Below are positions 16,366-24,647 of a stretch of DNA of 64,000 nucleotides, in pieces; within the stretch, counting starts at the first letter, position 1, and each line of letters begins with the position of its first letter. The stretch is from contig NZ_JANLNW010000004.1 of NCBI RefSeq assembly GCF_025465945.1, positions 1 to 64,000 on the forward strand, given 5' to 3'. The position numbers and the translations under genes are program-made. This stretch comes from Pseudomonas sp. 6D_7.1_Bac1 (lineage in GTDB: Bacteria; Pseudomonadota; Gammaproteobacteria; Pseudomonadales; Pseudomonadaceae). The notes beneath the pieces were generated by a model, which saw only the letters and a list, made by a program, of their open reading frames with translations, was not told the DNA's origin and did not search any database.

Positions 16366-16461
16366 CCCTGTGGGAGCGAGCCTGCTCGCGATGGCGATAT
16401 AACATTCAACATTGATGTTGCCTGACACGCCGCCTTCGCGAGCAGGCTCGCTCCCACAGGG
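16366..16461. repeat. REPIN, GTGGGAGCGAGCCTGCTCGCGA family
   Basis: Arms 16366-16391 and 16435-16461 are inverted copies over ~24 bp with a ~45-nt spacer. The element lies between the two divergent operator sites for hsaB and hsaA. Same family as 19055-19144 and 26901-26990. Confidence 0.9.
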
Positions 16462-16494
16462 TTTTGTGTTGGTTGTTAGCAGCGGTGTTGGCAC

Positions 16495-16520
16495 ATGGTC
16501 CGTTTGAGGGATGTCCGGTG
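16495..16520 (+). promoter_or_regulatory. Degenerate operator motif, copy 7 (toward hsaA)
   Basis: It reads ATGGTCC-GTTT-GAGGGATGTCCGG; the GTCC and GATGTCCGG parts agree with copy 2, while the GGAC half is altered. Orientation and the 71-nt distance to the hsaA start fit the other copies. Confidence 0.4.
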
Positions 16521-16591
16521 TCTTTGGGGTTGTTTGAATGGGCCGCTGCACGCGCGCCCCGGCGGACGGGGTTCCCAAGGAGAACAACCTG

Positions 16592-17776
16592 ATGCTCAAC
16601 CACGATCTGCAACGCCTGCGTTTGCGCCAACGGGCCAGCGAGTTGGTGCCGGTGTTGCGTGAACGCGCACCGCACGCCGCGCAGCAAGGCCAGTTGCCGG
16701 CGCAAACCCTGAGCGATTTCCACGAGGCCGGCTTCTTCCGCATGCTTCAGCCTGCGCGCTGGGGTGGCTATGAACTGGAACCCAAGGATTTTTTTGAAGT
16801 GCAAATGACCCTCGCCGAAGGCTGCATGTCGTCGGCCTGGGTGCTGGGGGTGGTGGCGATCCACAACTGGCAACTGGCGCTGTTCGATGACCGCGCCGCG
16901 CAAGACGTGTGGGGTAACGACTCCAGCGTGTTGATTTCCTCGTCCTATATGCCGGTGGGCAAGGTCGAGGTGGTCGAGGGTGGTTTCAAGCTGAGCGGCC
17001 GTTGGGGCTTCTCGTCGGGCAGCAAGCATTGCGACTGGGTGTTCCTCGGCGCCCTGGTGCCGCCGCAAGAGCCGGGCGGTGCGCCGGATTATCGAACCTT
17101 TCTGGTGCCGCGCAGTGACTATCAGATTCTCGATAACTGGAATGTCATGGGCCTGGAAGCAACGGGTTCCCACGACATCCTGGTGGAAAACGCCTTCGTT
17201 CCCGAGTACCGCACTCACCGTGCCTTCGACGGTTTCATGCAGAACAGCCCAGGCAATGCGGTCAACAGCGCGCCGCTGTTTCGCCTGCCGTTCGGGCAGA
17301 TTTTCGTGCGGGCGGTGTCGTCCTCGGCCATCGGTGCCTTGCAGGGCGCGGTCGATCAGTTTGTTGTCCACAACCGCGCGCGGGTCGGGGTCAATGATGG
17401 ACGCAAGATGGTCCAGGACCCGGCGGCCCAGAGTGCGCTGGCCAATGCGATGGTCTGTGTCGACGAGTGCAAGACCGTGCTGCTGCGTAACTTCGCCTTG
17501 ATGCTTGAACGTGCACAGAGCAGTGAGCCGCTGAGCATGCCGGAGCGAGTGAAGATGCGTTACGACTCGGCGCTGGTGGCTGACAAATGCGCCAAAGCCG
17601 TGGCGGATCTGATGTTCAACAGCGGCGCTTCGACGATCTTTCGCAGCCACGCGATCAACCGGGCATTCCGCGACATTCATACCGGACGCGCCCACGTGGC
17701 CAACAACCCGGCCAAGTACGCCTGGAACCTCGGCGGCGTGAGCATGGGCCAGGACAGCAATGACTTCTTCCTCTGA
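16592..17776 (+). CDS. hsaA: HsaA-like flavin-dependent hydroxylase (acyl-CoA dehydrogenase fold)
   Basis: 394 residues, the usual HsaA length, from ATG 16592 with AGGAG 9 nt upstream. Acyl-CoA dehydrogenase fold of the class D monooxygenase branch: RWGGYELEPKDFFEV, GCMSSAWVLGVVAIHNW, FSSGSKHCDWVFLGA, GLEATGSHD, and a C-terminal FRDIHTGRAHVANNPA. HsaA with reduced flavin from HsaB hydroxylates 3-HSA to the catechol 3,4-DHSA, the substrate of HsaC. The HsaC-like gene is 1.5 kb downstream. A related aromatic hydroxylase is the alternative; the cluster argues for steroid ring A. Confidence 0.8.
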   Translation: MLNHDLQRLRLRQRASELVPVLRERAPHAAQQGQLPAQTLSDFHEAGFFRMLQPARWGGYELEPKDFFEVQMTLAEGCMSSAWVLGVVAIHNWQLALFDDRAAQDVWGNDSSVLISSSYMPVGKVEVVEGGFKLSGRWGFSSGSKHCDWVFLGALVPPQEPGGAPDYRTFLVPRSDYQILDNWNVMGLEATGSHDILVENAFVPEYRTHRAFDGFMQNSPGNAVNSAPLFRLPFGQIFVRAVSSSAIGALQGAVDQFVVHNRARVGVNDGRKMVQDPAAQSALANAMVCVDECKTVLLRNFALMLERAQSSEPLSMPERVKMRYDSALVADKCAKAVADLMFNSGASTIFRSHAINRAFRDIHTGRAHVANNPAKYAWNLGGVSMGQDSNDFFL

Positions 17777-17790
17777 ATACCATCGACTTT

Positions 17791-17812
17791 AGCTAGTCCG
17801 TTTGCGTGATTC
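17791..17812 (+). promoter_or_regulatory. Degenerate operator motif, copy 5 (toward LLM gene)
   Basis: It reads GCTAGTCC-GTTT-GCGTGATT: the left half is exact and the right half keeps only GAT. It ends 84 nt before the start of the LLM flavoprotein gene, in the expected orientation. Confidence 0.4.
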
Positions 17813-17896
17813 GAGCGACCCGGCTTTGACCGAGCATGCACCACAAGGCGCGGCTCCTGGCGCCGACCGCGCATCCCCTGATAACAAGGATCCAGC

Positions 17897-19018
17897 ATGA
17901 AATTCTCATTGATTTACGAAGCCCAGACAGTGGACTCCAGCCGTGAGGGCGACCGGCGGATTTTCGAAGACACCGTCGAGCAGGCGGTGCTTGCCGACCA
18001 ACTCGGTTTCGATACCTTCTGGTGCGTCGAGCACACCGCGCTGAGCAACTACTCGCACATGTCAGCCCCGGAAACCGTACTGGCCTTCGTCGCCGGTAAA
18101 ACCGAGCGCATCGGTATCGGCCACGGCGTGGTCTGCCTGCCACCGGCGATGAACCACCCGGTGAAAGTCGCCGAACGCATCGCCACCCTCGACCTGCTGT
18201 CCAAGGGCCGTGTGCACTTTGGCGTCGGCAAGGGCGGTACCCAGCAAGAGGCCGGCACCTTCGGCTACGACCTGGCGACCCTGCAACCGCAGATCGACGA
18301 AATGATGTACCTGATCCCGAAAATCTTCGTCCAGGACGAAATCGAGCACCACGGCGACTTCGTGCAGATTCCGAAACGCCCGATCCACCCCAAGCCGTAT
18401 CAAGACCCGCACCCGCCGATGTACCTGGCATGCACCAACACCGAGTCGCTAAAAAATGCCGGCGGTCGCGGCATGGGCGCACTGGTGCTGGGCTTCGGTG
18501 GCCCGGAAGAAATCGCCAAAAAAGTCGAGGTGTACCACGAGGCGTGGGACAACCGTGACCTGAAGAAGCAGGTGGGTTTCCGTCCTAACCGGCACATCGC
18601 GGCCCTGTGCCCGGCGATCGTTCTGGAAAACAACGAAGAAGCGCGTCGCATCGGTATTCGTGGTCAGCGCTATTTCATGGAGTCGCTGGGTTACTGGTAC
18701 GGCGGCGGTGAGCGTCCGGACCCGGAGAAGTGGAAAGACGACACCTTCGTCGATGGCAACGGCCAGAGCGTGATCAAGTCGCGCTTTGCCTCGGAAGAGG
18801 TCAGCGTCGATTTCTCCGACCCGACCATGGCCATGATGAACCCCAACCACGCCTACGGCACGGTGGAGGATTGCATCGGTTACGTGCAACGGCTGATCGA
18901 TGCCGGCGCCGACGAAATCCTCTTCATCTGCCAGATGGGCACCGTCCCGCAATGGGCGCAGCTGGAGACGTTGCGCAACATTGGCGAGAAGGTGATTCCG
19001 TATTTTCGTAAGGCCTGA
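17897..19018 (+). CDS. LLM-class flavin-dependent oxidoreductase in steroid region
   Basis: 373 residues, bacterial luciferase-like fold: FDTFWCVEHTALSNYSHMSAPE near residue 39, GIGHGVVCLPPAMNHPVKVAERIATLD, and GRVHFGVGKGG for the flavin phosphate. Such enzymes use FMNH2 or F420; Pseudomonas should use FMNH2. ATG 17897 follows AAGGATCCAGC. It lies between hsaA and hsaC with its own operator-like site. I know of no fixed step for an LLM protein in the standard 9,10-seco pathway, so it may be an extra mono-oxygenase for side-chain or ring chemistry; that is inference. Confidence 0.85.
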   Translation: MKFSLIYEAQTVDSSREGDRRIFEDTVEQAVLADQLGFDTFWCVEHTALSNYSHMSAPETVLAFVAGKTERIGIGHGVVCLPPAMNHPVKVAERIATLDLLSKGRVHFGVGKGGTQQEAGTFGYDLATLQPQIDEMMYLIPKIFVQDEIEHHGDFVQIPKRPIHPKPYQDPHPPMYLACTNTESLKNAGGRGMGALVLGFGGPEEIAKKVEVYHEAWDNRDLKKQVGFRPNRHIAALCPAIVLENNEEARRIGIRGQRYFMESLGYWYGGGERPDPEKWKDDTFVDGNGQSVIKSRFASEEVSVDFSDPTMAMMNPNHAYGTVEDCIGYVQRLIDAGADEILFICQMGTVPQWAQLETLRNIGEKVIPYFRKA

Positions 19019-19054
19019 GGATCGGCTGACATCAGTCAGCTAACGCGCAAAACA

Positions 19055-19144
19055 TGTGGGAGCGAGCCTGCTCGCGAAGAGGGTGTGTCAGTCGACATCA
19101 ATGTCACCTGACCCACTGCTTTCGCGAGCAGGCTCGCTCCCACA
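19055..19144. repeat. REPIN, GTGGGAGCGAGCCTGCTCGCGA family
   Basis: Perfect 22-bp inverted arms (19055-19077 and 19122-19144) in the gap between the LLM gene and the operator of hsaC. Confidence 0.92.
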
Positions 19145-19177
19145 TTTGTCTCCAGGCCCCGTCTTTTTGTGTTTGCT

Positions 19178-19203
19178 GCGCTAGTCCCATTGGACGATGT
19201 TGG
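19178..19203 (+). promoter_or_regulatory. Steroid-region operator motif, copy 6 (toward hsaC-ipd operon)
   Basis: It reads GCTAGTCC-CATT-GGACGATGTTG, with both halves exact. It ends 83 nt before the hsaC start and probably drives the long hsaC-ipdA-ipdB-echA-ipdC-echA20-fadE-fadE unit. Confidence 0.72.
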
Positions 19204-19286
19204 CGCCGCCGCAAGCCGTTTAAATCGTTGTCCATAAGGCCTCCCTGCGGGGGTGGCTCGGGCTGGTTAAAACGAGGAGTGCATCC

Positions 19287-20186
19287 ATGGATATCCGTGG
19301 TCTGGGTTACGTCACCCTGTTGTCGCGCGACCTGGCGCAGTGGCGTCATTACGCAAGCCAGGTGCTGGGCATGATGGTCTCGGCGGGCAGCGATGACGAT
19401 CAGCGTCTGTACCTGAAAATGGACGACCGCCACTACCGCCTCCTGGTGCAGAAAAGCACCGAAGACGGCTTTGGCGCCTGTGGCTGGGAAGTCGCCGGTA
19501 AGGCTGCGTTTGAGCAGGCGATCCTTGAGTTGCAAGAGGCTGATGTTCAGGTCGAGCGCGGTACTGCGGCCGAGGCCGGCGTGCGCAAGGTTCAGGAACT
19601 GGTGCGCTTCAGCGACCCGGACGGCAACCGCCACGAGCTGTTCTGGGGGCCGTTGCAGGACTTCGCCCGTTTCGTTTCGCCAGTCGGGGTCAAAGGGTTT
19701 GTCACCAACGAGCTGGGCATGGGCCACGTTGTATTGCCTGCGCCGAGCTTCGCCCGTTGCCGGGACTTCTACGAGCAGGTCATGGGTTTCGGCCTGTCGG
19801 ACCTGATGAAGGTGCGCTTCACGGAAGATTTGGCCGAGCCGGAAAAAGCCATTCACTTCCTGCACTGCAACAACGCTCGCCACCACTCGCTGGCGATTTT
19901 CGAATACCCGATGCCCCACGGTTGCGTGCACATGATGGTCGAGGTCAATGCCCTCGATGAAGTCGGCAGGGCGCTGGACCGGGTGCACGCCAACGGCGTC
20001 AAGCTCTCGGCCACCCTCGGCCAGCACACCAACGACCAGATGATCTCGTTCTACATCAAGACGCCGTCGGGCTTTGACCTCGAATACGGTTGCGATGGGC
20101 TGGTGGTGGATTGGGATCGGCACACGCCGTTTGAAAGCACCGTGGTCAGCCACTGGGGCCATGACTTCAGCGTGGGCCGGCCATGA
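19287..20186 (+). CDS. hsaC: Type I extradiol dioxygenase, HsaC-like
   Basis: 299 residues, two-domain VOC fold, the usual length for HsaC/BphC enzymes. The iron ligands of the family fall at about His147 (GMGHVVL), His200 (ARHHSLAIF) and Glu266 (FDLEYG). The catalytic/second-shell HTND (about 247-250) and Tyr256 are also present. HsaC cleaves the catechol 3,4-DHSA by meta-cleavage. The stop overlaps sequence immediately ahead of ipdA. The hydrolase that normally follows (HsaD) is not in the window. Confidence 0.85.
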   Translation: MDIRGLGYVTLLSRDLAQWRHYASQVLGMMVSAGSDDDQRLYLKMDDRHYRLLVQKSTEDGFGACGWEVAGKAAFEQAILELQEADVQVERGTAAEAGVRKVQELVRFSDPDGNRHELFWGPLQDFARFVSPVGVKGFVTNELGMGHVVLPAPSFARCRDFYEQVMGFGLSDLMKVRFTEDLAEPEKAIHFLHCNNARHHSLAIFEYPMPHGCVHMMVEVNALDEVGRALDRVHANGVKLSATLGQHTNDQMISFYIKTPSGFDLEYGCDGLVVDWDRHTPFESTVVSHWGHDFSVGRP

Positions 20187-20197
20187 GGACGATGACC

Positions 20198-21079
20198 ATG
20201 GACAAGCGAATGACCACCGCGCAAATCGTCGGCGAGCTGCGTGACGGCATGACGATCGGCATCGGCGGTTGGGGCCCACGGCGCAAGCCGATGGCGCTGA
20301 TCCGCGAGATTCTGCGCTCCGACCTCAAGGACCTGACCGTGGTCGCCTATGGCGGTGCGGACGTCGGCATGCTCTGCGCGGCCGGCAAGATCAAGAAACT
20401 GGTGTTTGCCTTCGTCTCCCTCGATTTCATTCCACTGGAGCCGTACTTCCGCAAGGCCCGTCAGGAGGCTGCGCTGGAGATCATGGAAATCGACGAAGGC
20501 ATGTTGTTGCTCGGCCTGCGTGCAGCGGCGATGAACGTGCCGTTCATTCCGACGGCAGTAGGGCTGGGCACTGATGTGCTGCGCCACACCCCGCAGATCA
20601 AGCTGATTGCCTCGCCCTATGCCGACGGCAAGGACTGGGTGGCGATGCCGGCGCTCAAGCTCGATGCGGCGCTGCTGCATGTCGACCGCGCCGATGCCCG
20701 TGGCGTGTGCCAGATCAGCGGCCCCGATCACTACATGGACGACCTGTTCGTCCGTGCGGCGGCTCGCAGCTACGTGACCTGCGACGAACTGGTCGACAGC
20801 GAGTATTTCCACGCCGACGCCGGCCACGCCCATCAAGTGTTCTGGGAACGCAACCTGACCACCGGCGTGGCCCACGTGCCTGGCGGGGCGCACCCATCGT
20901 CCTGCGCGCCGTTGTATGGCTTCGATGTGCCGCACTTCAAGACCTACAACGCCTCTGCCCAGGCCCCTGATGGCTGGCTGGCCTACGTTCGCGACTACGT
21001 CGAGTGCAGCCACGAACAGTACCTGGACAAGGTCGGTGGCCTGGCCGCGATCCGTCAACTGCCGTTGCCGATTTTCTAA
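20198..21079 (+). CDS. ipdA: IpdA, ring-opening hydrolase alpha subunit (CoA-transferase fold)
   Basis: 293 residues from ATG 20198 (GAGG 9 nt upstream); ATG 20183, which overlaps the hsaC stop, is possible but too close to the ribosome site. CoA-transferase family I fold: GMTIGIGGWGPRRKPMALIR near the N-terminus, VVAYGGADVG, then MEIDEGM. In actinobacteria and steroid-degrading proteobacteria IpdA with IpdB hydrolyses the last steroid ring (ring C of COCHEA-CoA) rather than moving CoA. Adjacent ipdB, ipdC and echA20 make this assignment firm compared with an ordinary CoA-transferase. Confidence 0.85.
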   Translation: MDKRMTTAQIVGELRDGMTIGIGGWGPRRKPMALIREILRSDLKDLTVVAYGGADVGMLCAAGKIKKLVFAFVSLDFIPLEPYFRKARQEAALEIMEIDEGMLLLGLRAAAMNVPFIPTAVGLGTDVLRHTPQIKLIASPYADGKDWVAMPALKLDAALLHVDRADARGVCQISGPDHYMDDLFVRAAARSYVTCDELVDSEYFHADAGHAHQVFWERNLTTGVAHVPGGAHPSSCAPLYGFDVPHFKTYNASAQAPDGWLAYVRDYVECSHEQYLDKVGGLAAIRQLPLPIF

Positions 21080-21091
21080 GGGAGCCTTCCG

Positions 21092-21880
21092 ATGAGCACT
21101 ACGACTTACAGCCTCGCCGAACTGATGATCTGCGCGGCCTCCGAAGCCTGGCGCGATGACGGCGAAGTGTTGGCCACCGGCATCGGCGTGATCCCGCGTC
21201 TGGCGGCATCGCTGGCCATGCTCAGCAGCAACCCGCAGCTGCTGATGACCGACTCCGAAGCCTACATGGTCGCCGAACCGGTGCCGCTGGGTGCGCGTAA
21301 CGGCTACCAGCCCAAGCGCGACAGCTGGATGGGTTTTTCGCGGATTTTCGACAACGTCTGGGGTGGCAAGCGCCATGCGCTGGTTGGCCCGACCCAGATC
21401 GACCGCTTCGGCCAGGCAAACATTTCCTGCATTGGTGACTACGCCAAACCCAAGGCGCAGATGCTCGGGGTGCGTGGTTTTCCCGGCAACTCCATCAGCC
21501 ACGCCAACTCCTTTTGCGTGTCCAGCCATAACCGTCGGGTGTTTGTCGAAGGCGAGGTCGATATGGTCGCTTCGGTCGGCTACAACCCGGCGCGCCTGGC
21601 CCGTGGCTGGTCGCTGGACGAGATCGACATCCGGTTGATCGTCACCGACCTCTGCGTGCTGGATTTTCAAGGCCCGGAGCACCAGATGCGGGTTCGCTCA
21701 CTGCACCCCGGCGTGACCCTGGCCGAGGTTCAAGACAACACAGGTTTTGCCTTGCATGCGCCAGCGCAGTGCCCGACCACGGCGGCGCCAACCCTTGAGC
21801 AATTGCAACTGATCCAGCGCCTCGACCCGCACAACCTGCGCGCCAGTCAACTCAAAGACAACCCGCCCGGCCAGCGCTGA
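21092..21880 (+). CDS. ipdB: IpdB, ring-opening hydrolase beta subunit
   Basis: 262 residues, 12 nt after ipdA, with GGGAG before ATG. The CoA-transferase beta-type fold is recognisable in VLATGIGVIPRLAASLAM, the GARNGYQPKR block, and VVFxGEVDM-like VFVEGEVDMVASVGYNPARL. It forms the IpdAB heterodimer with the upstream gene. The last ~40 residues after LHAPAQCPTT are specific to steroid-type subunits and hold no further motif I recognise. Confidence 0.84.
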   Translation: MSTTTYSLAELMICAASEAWRDDGEVLATGIGVIPRLAASLAMLSSNPQLLMTDSEAYMVAEPVPLGARNGYQPKRDSWMGFSRIFDNVWGGKRHALVGPTQIDRFGQANISCIGDYAKPKAQMLGVRGFPGNSISHANSFCVSSHNRRVFVEGEVDMVASVGYNPARLARGWSLDEIDIRLIVTDLCVLDFQGPEHQMRVRSLHPGVTLAEVQDNTGFALHAPAQCPTTAAPTLEQLQLIQRLDPHNLRASQLKDNPPGQR

Positions 21881-21915
21881 GTGCAGCCCTTGCAGTCCCG
21901 TTTCGGAGAAAAGTG

Positions 21916-22800
21916 ATGGCTGAACATAACGACTATAACGAAGCCGAGACCAAGGTCGAGGTGGTGCTTTACGAGGTGCGCGGTGCGGTGGCGCTGGTCA
22001 CCATGAACCGCCCCGAGTACCACAACGCGCAGAACTCGCGGATGACTTACGCGCTGGACGCGGCGTTTCGCCGGGCCTGCGACGACGATGAAGTGAAAGT
22101 CATCGTGCTGCGCGGTGCTGGCAAGCATTTCTCCGCCGGGCACGACATCGGCACGCCGGGACGGGACGTGCACCAGACATTCGACCGCGCCAGCCTGTGG
22201 TACGACCACACCAACAAGCCGGGCGGCGAGTTTCTCTATGCCCGCGAGCAGGAGGTCTACCTTGGCATGTGCCGACGCTGGCGCGAGATGCCCAAGCCGA
22301 CCATCGCCATGGTCCAGGGCGCGTGCATTGCCGGTGGGCTGATGCTTGCCTGGGTCTGTGACCTGATCGTTGCCAGTGAAGATTCGTACTTCGCCGACCC
22401 GGTGGTGCGCATGGGTATTCCCGGCGTGGAGTACTTCGCCCACGTGCATGAATTGAACCCGCGCATCGCCAAGGAATTTCTGTTCCTCGGTGAGCGCATG
22501 CCCGCAGCGCGGGCCTACCAGATGGGCATGCTCAACCGCGTGGTGCCGCGTGAAACCCTGGAACAGGACACGCTGGACATCGCCGGTCGCATCGCGCAGA
22601 TGCCGCGCTTGGGGCTGCAGTTGAGCAAGCAGGCGGTGAACAACGCCGAAGACCTGATGGGCAAGCGCGCGACCATGGACATGGTGTTCGGTCTGCATCA
22701 CTTCGCCCATGCGCACAACGAACTGGTGTCCGGCGACCGGCTTGGCGGCTACGACGCCAAATCCATGGCCAGCGCCCAACGCACCGCCGACGGAGCCTGA
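21916..22800 (+). CDS. Enoyl-CoA hydratase/isomerase family protein of the steroid operon
   Basis: 294 residues from ATG 21916 with GGAG 7 nt upstream. Crotonase fold: VALVTMNRPEYHNAQNS, oxyanion-hole LRGAGKHFSAGHDIG near residue 65-80, and GACIAGGLMLAWVCDLIVAS. It is longer than usual because of an insert between the two oxyanion segments (HQTFDRASLWYDHTNK). It sits between ipdB and ipdC, so it should act on a C/D-ring CoA thioester, as a hydratase or hydrolase. A second crotonase (echA20) follows two genes later, so the two probably serve different steps. Confidence 0.83.
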   Translation: MAEHNDYNEAETKVEVVLYEVRGAVALVTMNRPEYHNAQNSRMTYALDAAFRRACDDDEVKVIVLRGAGKHFSAGHDIGTPGRDVHQTFDRASLWYDHTNKPGGEFLYAREQEVYLGMCRRWREMPKPTIAMVQGACIAGGLMLAWVCDLIVASEDSYFADPVVRMGIPGVEYFAHVHELNPRIAKEFLFLGERMPAARAYQMGMLNRVVPRETLEQDTLDIAGRIAQMPRLGLQLSKQAVNNAEDLMGKRATMDMVFGLHHFAHAHNELVSGDRLGGYDAKSMASAQRTADGA

Positions 22801-22802
22801 AC

Positions 22803-23870
22803 ATGACGGTTTCTCTGAACACCCGTCTGACCGAGCTGCTCGGTTGCCGTTACCCGATCATCCAGACCGCCATGGGCTGGGTCGCCGACCCGAAACTGGT
22901 GGCGGCCACCGGCAATGCCGGCGGCTTCGGCTTTCTCGCCGGGGCGACCATCGAACCGCAGAAAATGGAGGCGGCGATCCTCGAAACCCGGCGCCTGACC
23001 GCGCAGCCATTCGGGGTGAATTTTCATATGTACCAGGCCAACGCGGCCGAGATCGTCGAACTGGTGCTCAAGCACAAAGTGCGGGCGGTGAGTTACAGCC
23101 GCTCGCCCGGTAAACAGATGATCGGTCGTTTGAAGGATGCCGGGGTGGTGTGCATCCCCACCGTGGGCGCCCTCAAGCACGCGCAAAAAGCCGTGGAAAT
23201 GGGCGCTGATGCGGTGACCGTGCAGGGCGGTGAGGGCGGTGGTCACACCGGTGTGGTGCCGACGTCGCTGTTGCTCGACCAGGTGGTTCGGGCCGTATCG
23301 GTGCCGGTGGTGGCGGCGGGCGGTTTCAAGGACGGCCATGGACTGATCTCGGCCCTGGCCTACGGCGCCGAAGGCATCGCCATGGGCACGCGGTTTTTGA
23401 TGTGCGCCGAGAGCCCGGTGCCGGCGGCGACCCTGGCCCGTTACCTGGCGGTCACCGACCCTGCCGCGATCATCATCAGCCGCGCCATCGATGGCATGCC
23501 GCAACGGATGATCCGCAATGAATTGCTCGACCAACTGGAAGACAGCGGCGCGTTCCGGCGCTTGTTGCTGGCGTTCCAGAGTGGACTGGCGTATCGGCGC
23601 CATAGCGGCCTGAGCCTGATGCAACTGTTGGGCAGCGCGCTGAAGATGCGCGGCAGCGGCGAGCTGACCGCCGCGCAAAGCCTGATGGCCGCCAACGCGC
23701 CGATGGTGATCCAGAAAGCCATGGTCGATGGCAAGCCCGCCGAAGGTGTGCTGCCGGCCGGGCAGATTGCCGCGAGCATAGACAGCTTGCCCAGCTGCGC
23801 CGAACTGATTGAACAGATCGTCCGCGACGCGCAAGCGCGTCTGGGCGAGCTGTGCCGCCGCGTATCGTGA
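22803..23870 (+). CDS. ipdC: IpdC-like FMN oxidoreductase (nitronate-monooxygenase family)
   Basis: 355 residues starting 2 nt after the previous stop. TIM-barrel FMN protein: PIIQTAMGWVADPKLVAATGNAGGFGFL, GVNFHMY, VVCIPTVGALKHA, VQGGEGGGHTG, and VVAAGGFKDGHGL for the phosphate site. The C-terminal MAANAPMVIQKAMVDG and LPSCAELIEQIV blocks are shared with mycobacterial IpdC as I remember it. IpdC is a reductase/dehydrogenase of the C/D-ring CoA intermediates, needed before ring D opening by EchA20. Confidence 0.83.
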   Translation: MTVSLNTRLTELLGCRYPIIQTAMGWVADPKLVAATGNAGGFGFLAGATIEPQKMEAAILETRRLTAQPFGVNFHMYQANAAEIVELVLKHKVRAVSYSRSPGKQMIGRLKDAGVVCIPTVGALKHAQKAVEMGADAVTVQGGEGGGHTGVVPTSLLLDQVVRAVSVPVVAAGGFKDGHGLISALAYGAEGIAMGTRFLMCAESPVPAATLARYLAVTDPAAIIISRAIDGMPQRMIRNELLDQLEDSGAFRRLLLAFQSGLAYRRHSGLSLMQLLGSALKMRGSGELTAAQSLMAANAPMVIQKAMVDGKPAEGVLPAGQIAASIDSLPSCAELIEQIVRDAQARLGELCRRVS

Positions 23871-23881
23871 AGGAACAACCG

Positions 23882-24637
23882 ATGAAAGCATTTAGCGTGA
23901 GTATCGATAACGGCATCGCCGAGCTGGTGTTCGACCAGCCTCCGGTCAATGCCTTCAACTGTCAGGGCTGGGCCGATATCGCCAGCGAAATCGAACGACT
24001 GGGCACAGATAACTCGGTGCGGGTGATCGTGATCCGCGCCGAAGGCCGGGGTTTCTGCGCCGGTGTCGACATCAAGGAACTGGCCGCCGACAGCAACCTG
24101 ATCGTTGCGGTGAACAAGGGCAACTACGACACCTTCAAGGCGATTCACCGCAATCCGAAACCGGTGATTGTCGCCGTGCACGGTTTCGTCCTCGGCGGTG
24201 GCATCGGCATCTGTGGCGCGGCCGACATTCTGCTGGCGTCCGAGTGTGCGCGGTTTGGCGTGCCGGAAGTCGACCGTGGCGCCATGGGCGGCGGGGCGCA
24301 TTTGCAGCGGTTGTTCCCGGTGCAGAAGGTCCGTCATATGTACTTCACCGGCGAGATGATCGACGCCGCCGAAGCCTGGCGCCTCGGCGCGGTGGAGCGG
24401 GTGGTCAAGCGCGAAGAGCTGCGTGAAGCGGCGTTGCAGATCGCCCGCAGTATCGCCGGGAAAAGCCCGGGCATGATCGCCCTGGCCAAGGAAGCCTTGA
24501 ATGGCATCGAAGACGGCAACCTCGAAGACAAATACCGCCGCGAGCAAGGCTTGACCCTCGAAGCCTATCGCTCGCTCGACTCCCAGGAAGCTCGTGACTC
24601 GTTCGTCGAGAAACGCGCTGCCCACTTCAACGGCTGA
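23882..24637 (+). CDS. echA20: EchA20-like crotonase (ring D hydrolase)
   Basis: 251 residues from ATG 23882 (AAGGA 8 nt upstream). Crotonase fold: AELVFDQPPVNAFN, IRAEGRGFCAGVDIKEL, and VHGFVLGGGIGICGAADILLAS, with VPEVDRGAMGGGAHLQRL after it. Length and the GVDIKEL/RGAMGGG blocks fit EchA20, which opens ring D of the CoA-bound intermediate by hydrolysis in actinobacteria. Gene order ipdA-ipdB-(echA)-ipdC-echA20 agrees with that role. Confidence 0.8.
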   Translation: MKAFSVSIDNGIAELVFDQPPVNAFNCQGWADIASEIERLGTDNSVRVIVIRAEGRGFCAGVDIKELAADSNLIVAVNKGNYDTFKAIHRNPKPVIVAVHGFVLGGGIGICGAADILLASECARFGVPEVDRGAMGGGAHLQRLFPVQKVRHMYFTGEMIDAAEAWRLGAVERVVKREELREAALQIARSIAGKSPGMIALAKEALNGIEDGNLEDKYRREQGLTLEAYRSLDSQEARDSFVEKRAAHFNG

Positions 24638-24647
24638 AGGCATTCCA

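Noticed and set aside
16406..17695. 429-codon minus-strand frame opposite hsaA
   Set aside because: Antisense of hsaA, and its end runs through the REPIN palindrome; no ribosome site or family motif.
20051..21682. 543-codon minus-strand frame opposite hsaC-ipdA-ipdB
   Set aside because: It spans three clear genes on the other strand, has antisense-type composition (H, Q, R, G) and no motif.
20198..21880. Ordinary 3-oxoacid CoA-transferase alpha/beta pair
   Set aside because: Gene context (hsaC, ipdC, echA20, fadE, fadA6) and steroid-type sequence blocks fit IpdAB hydrolase better.
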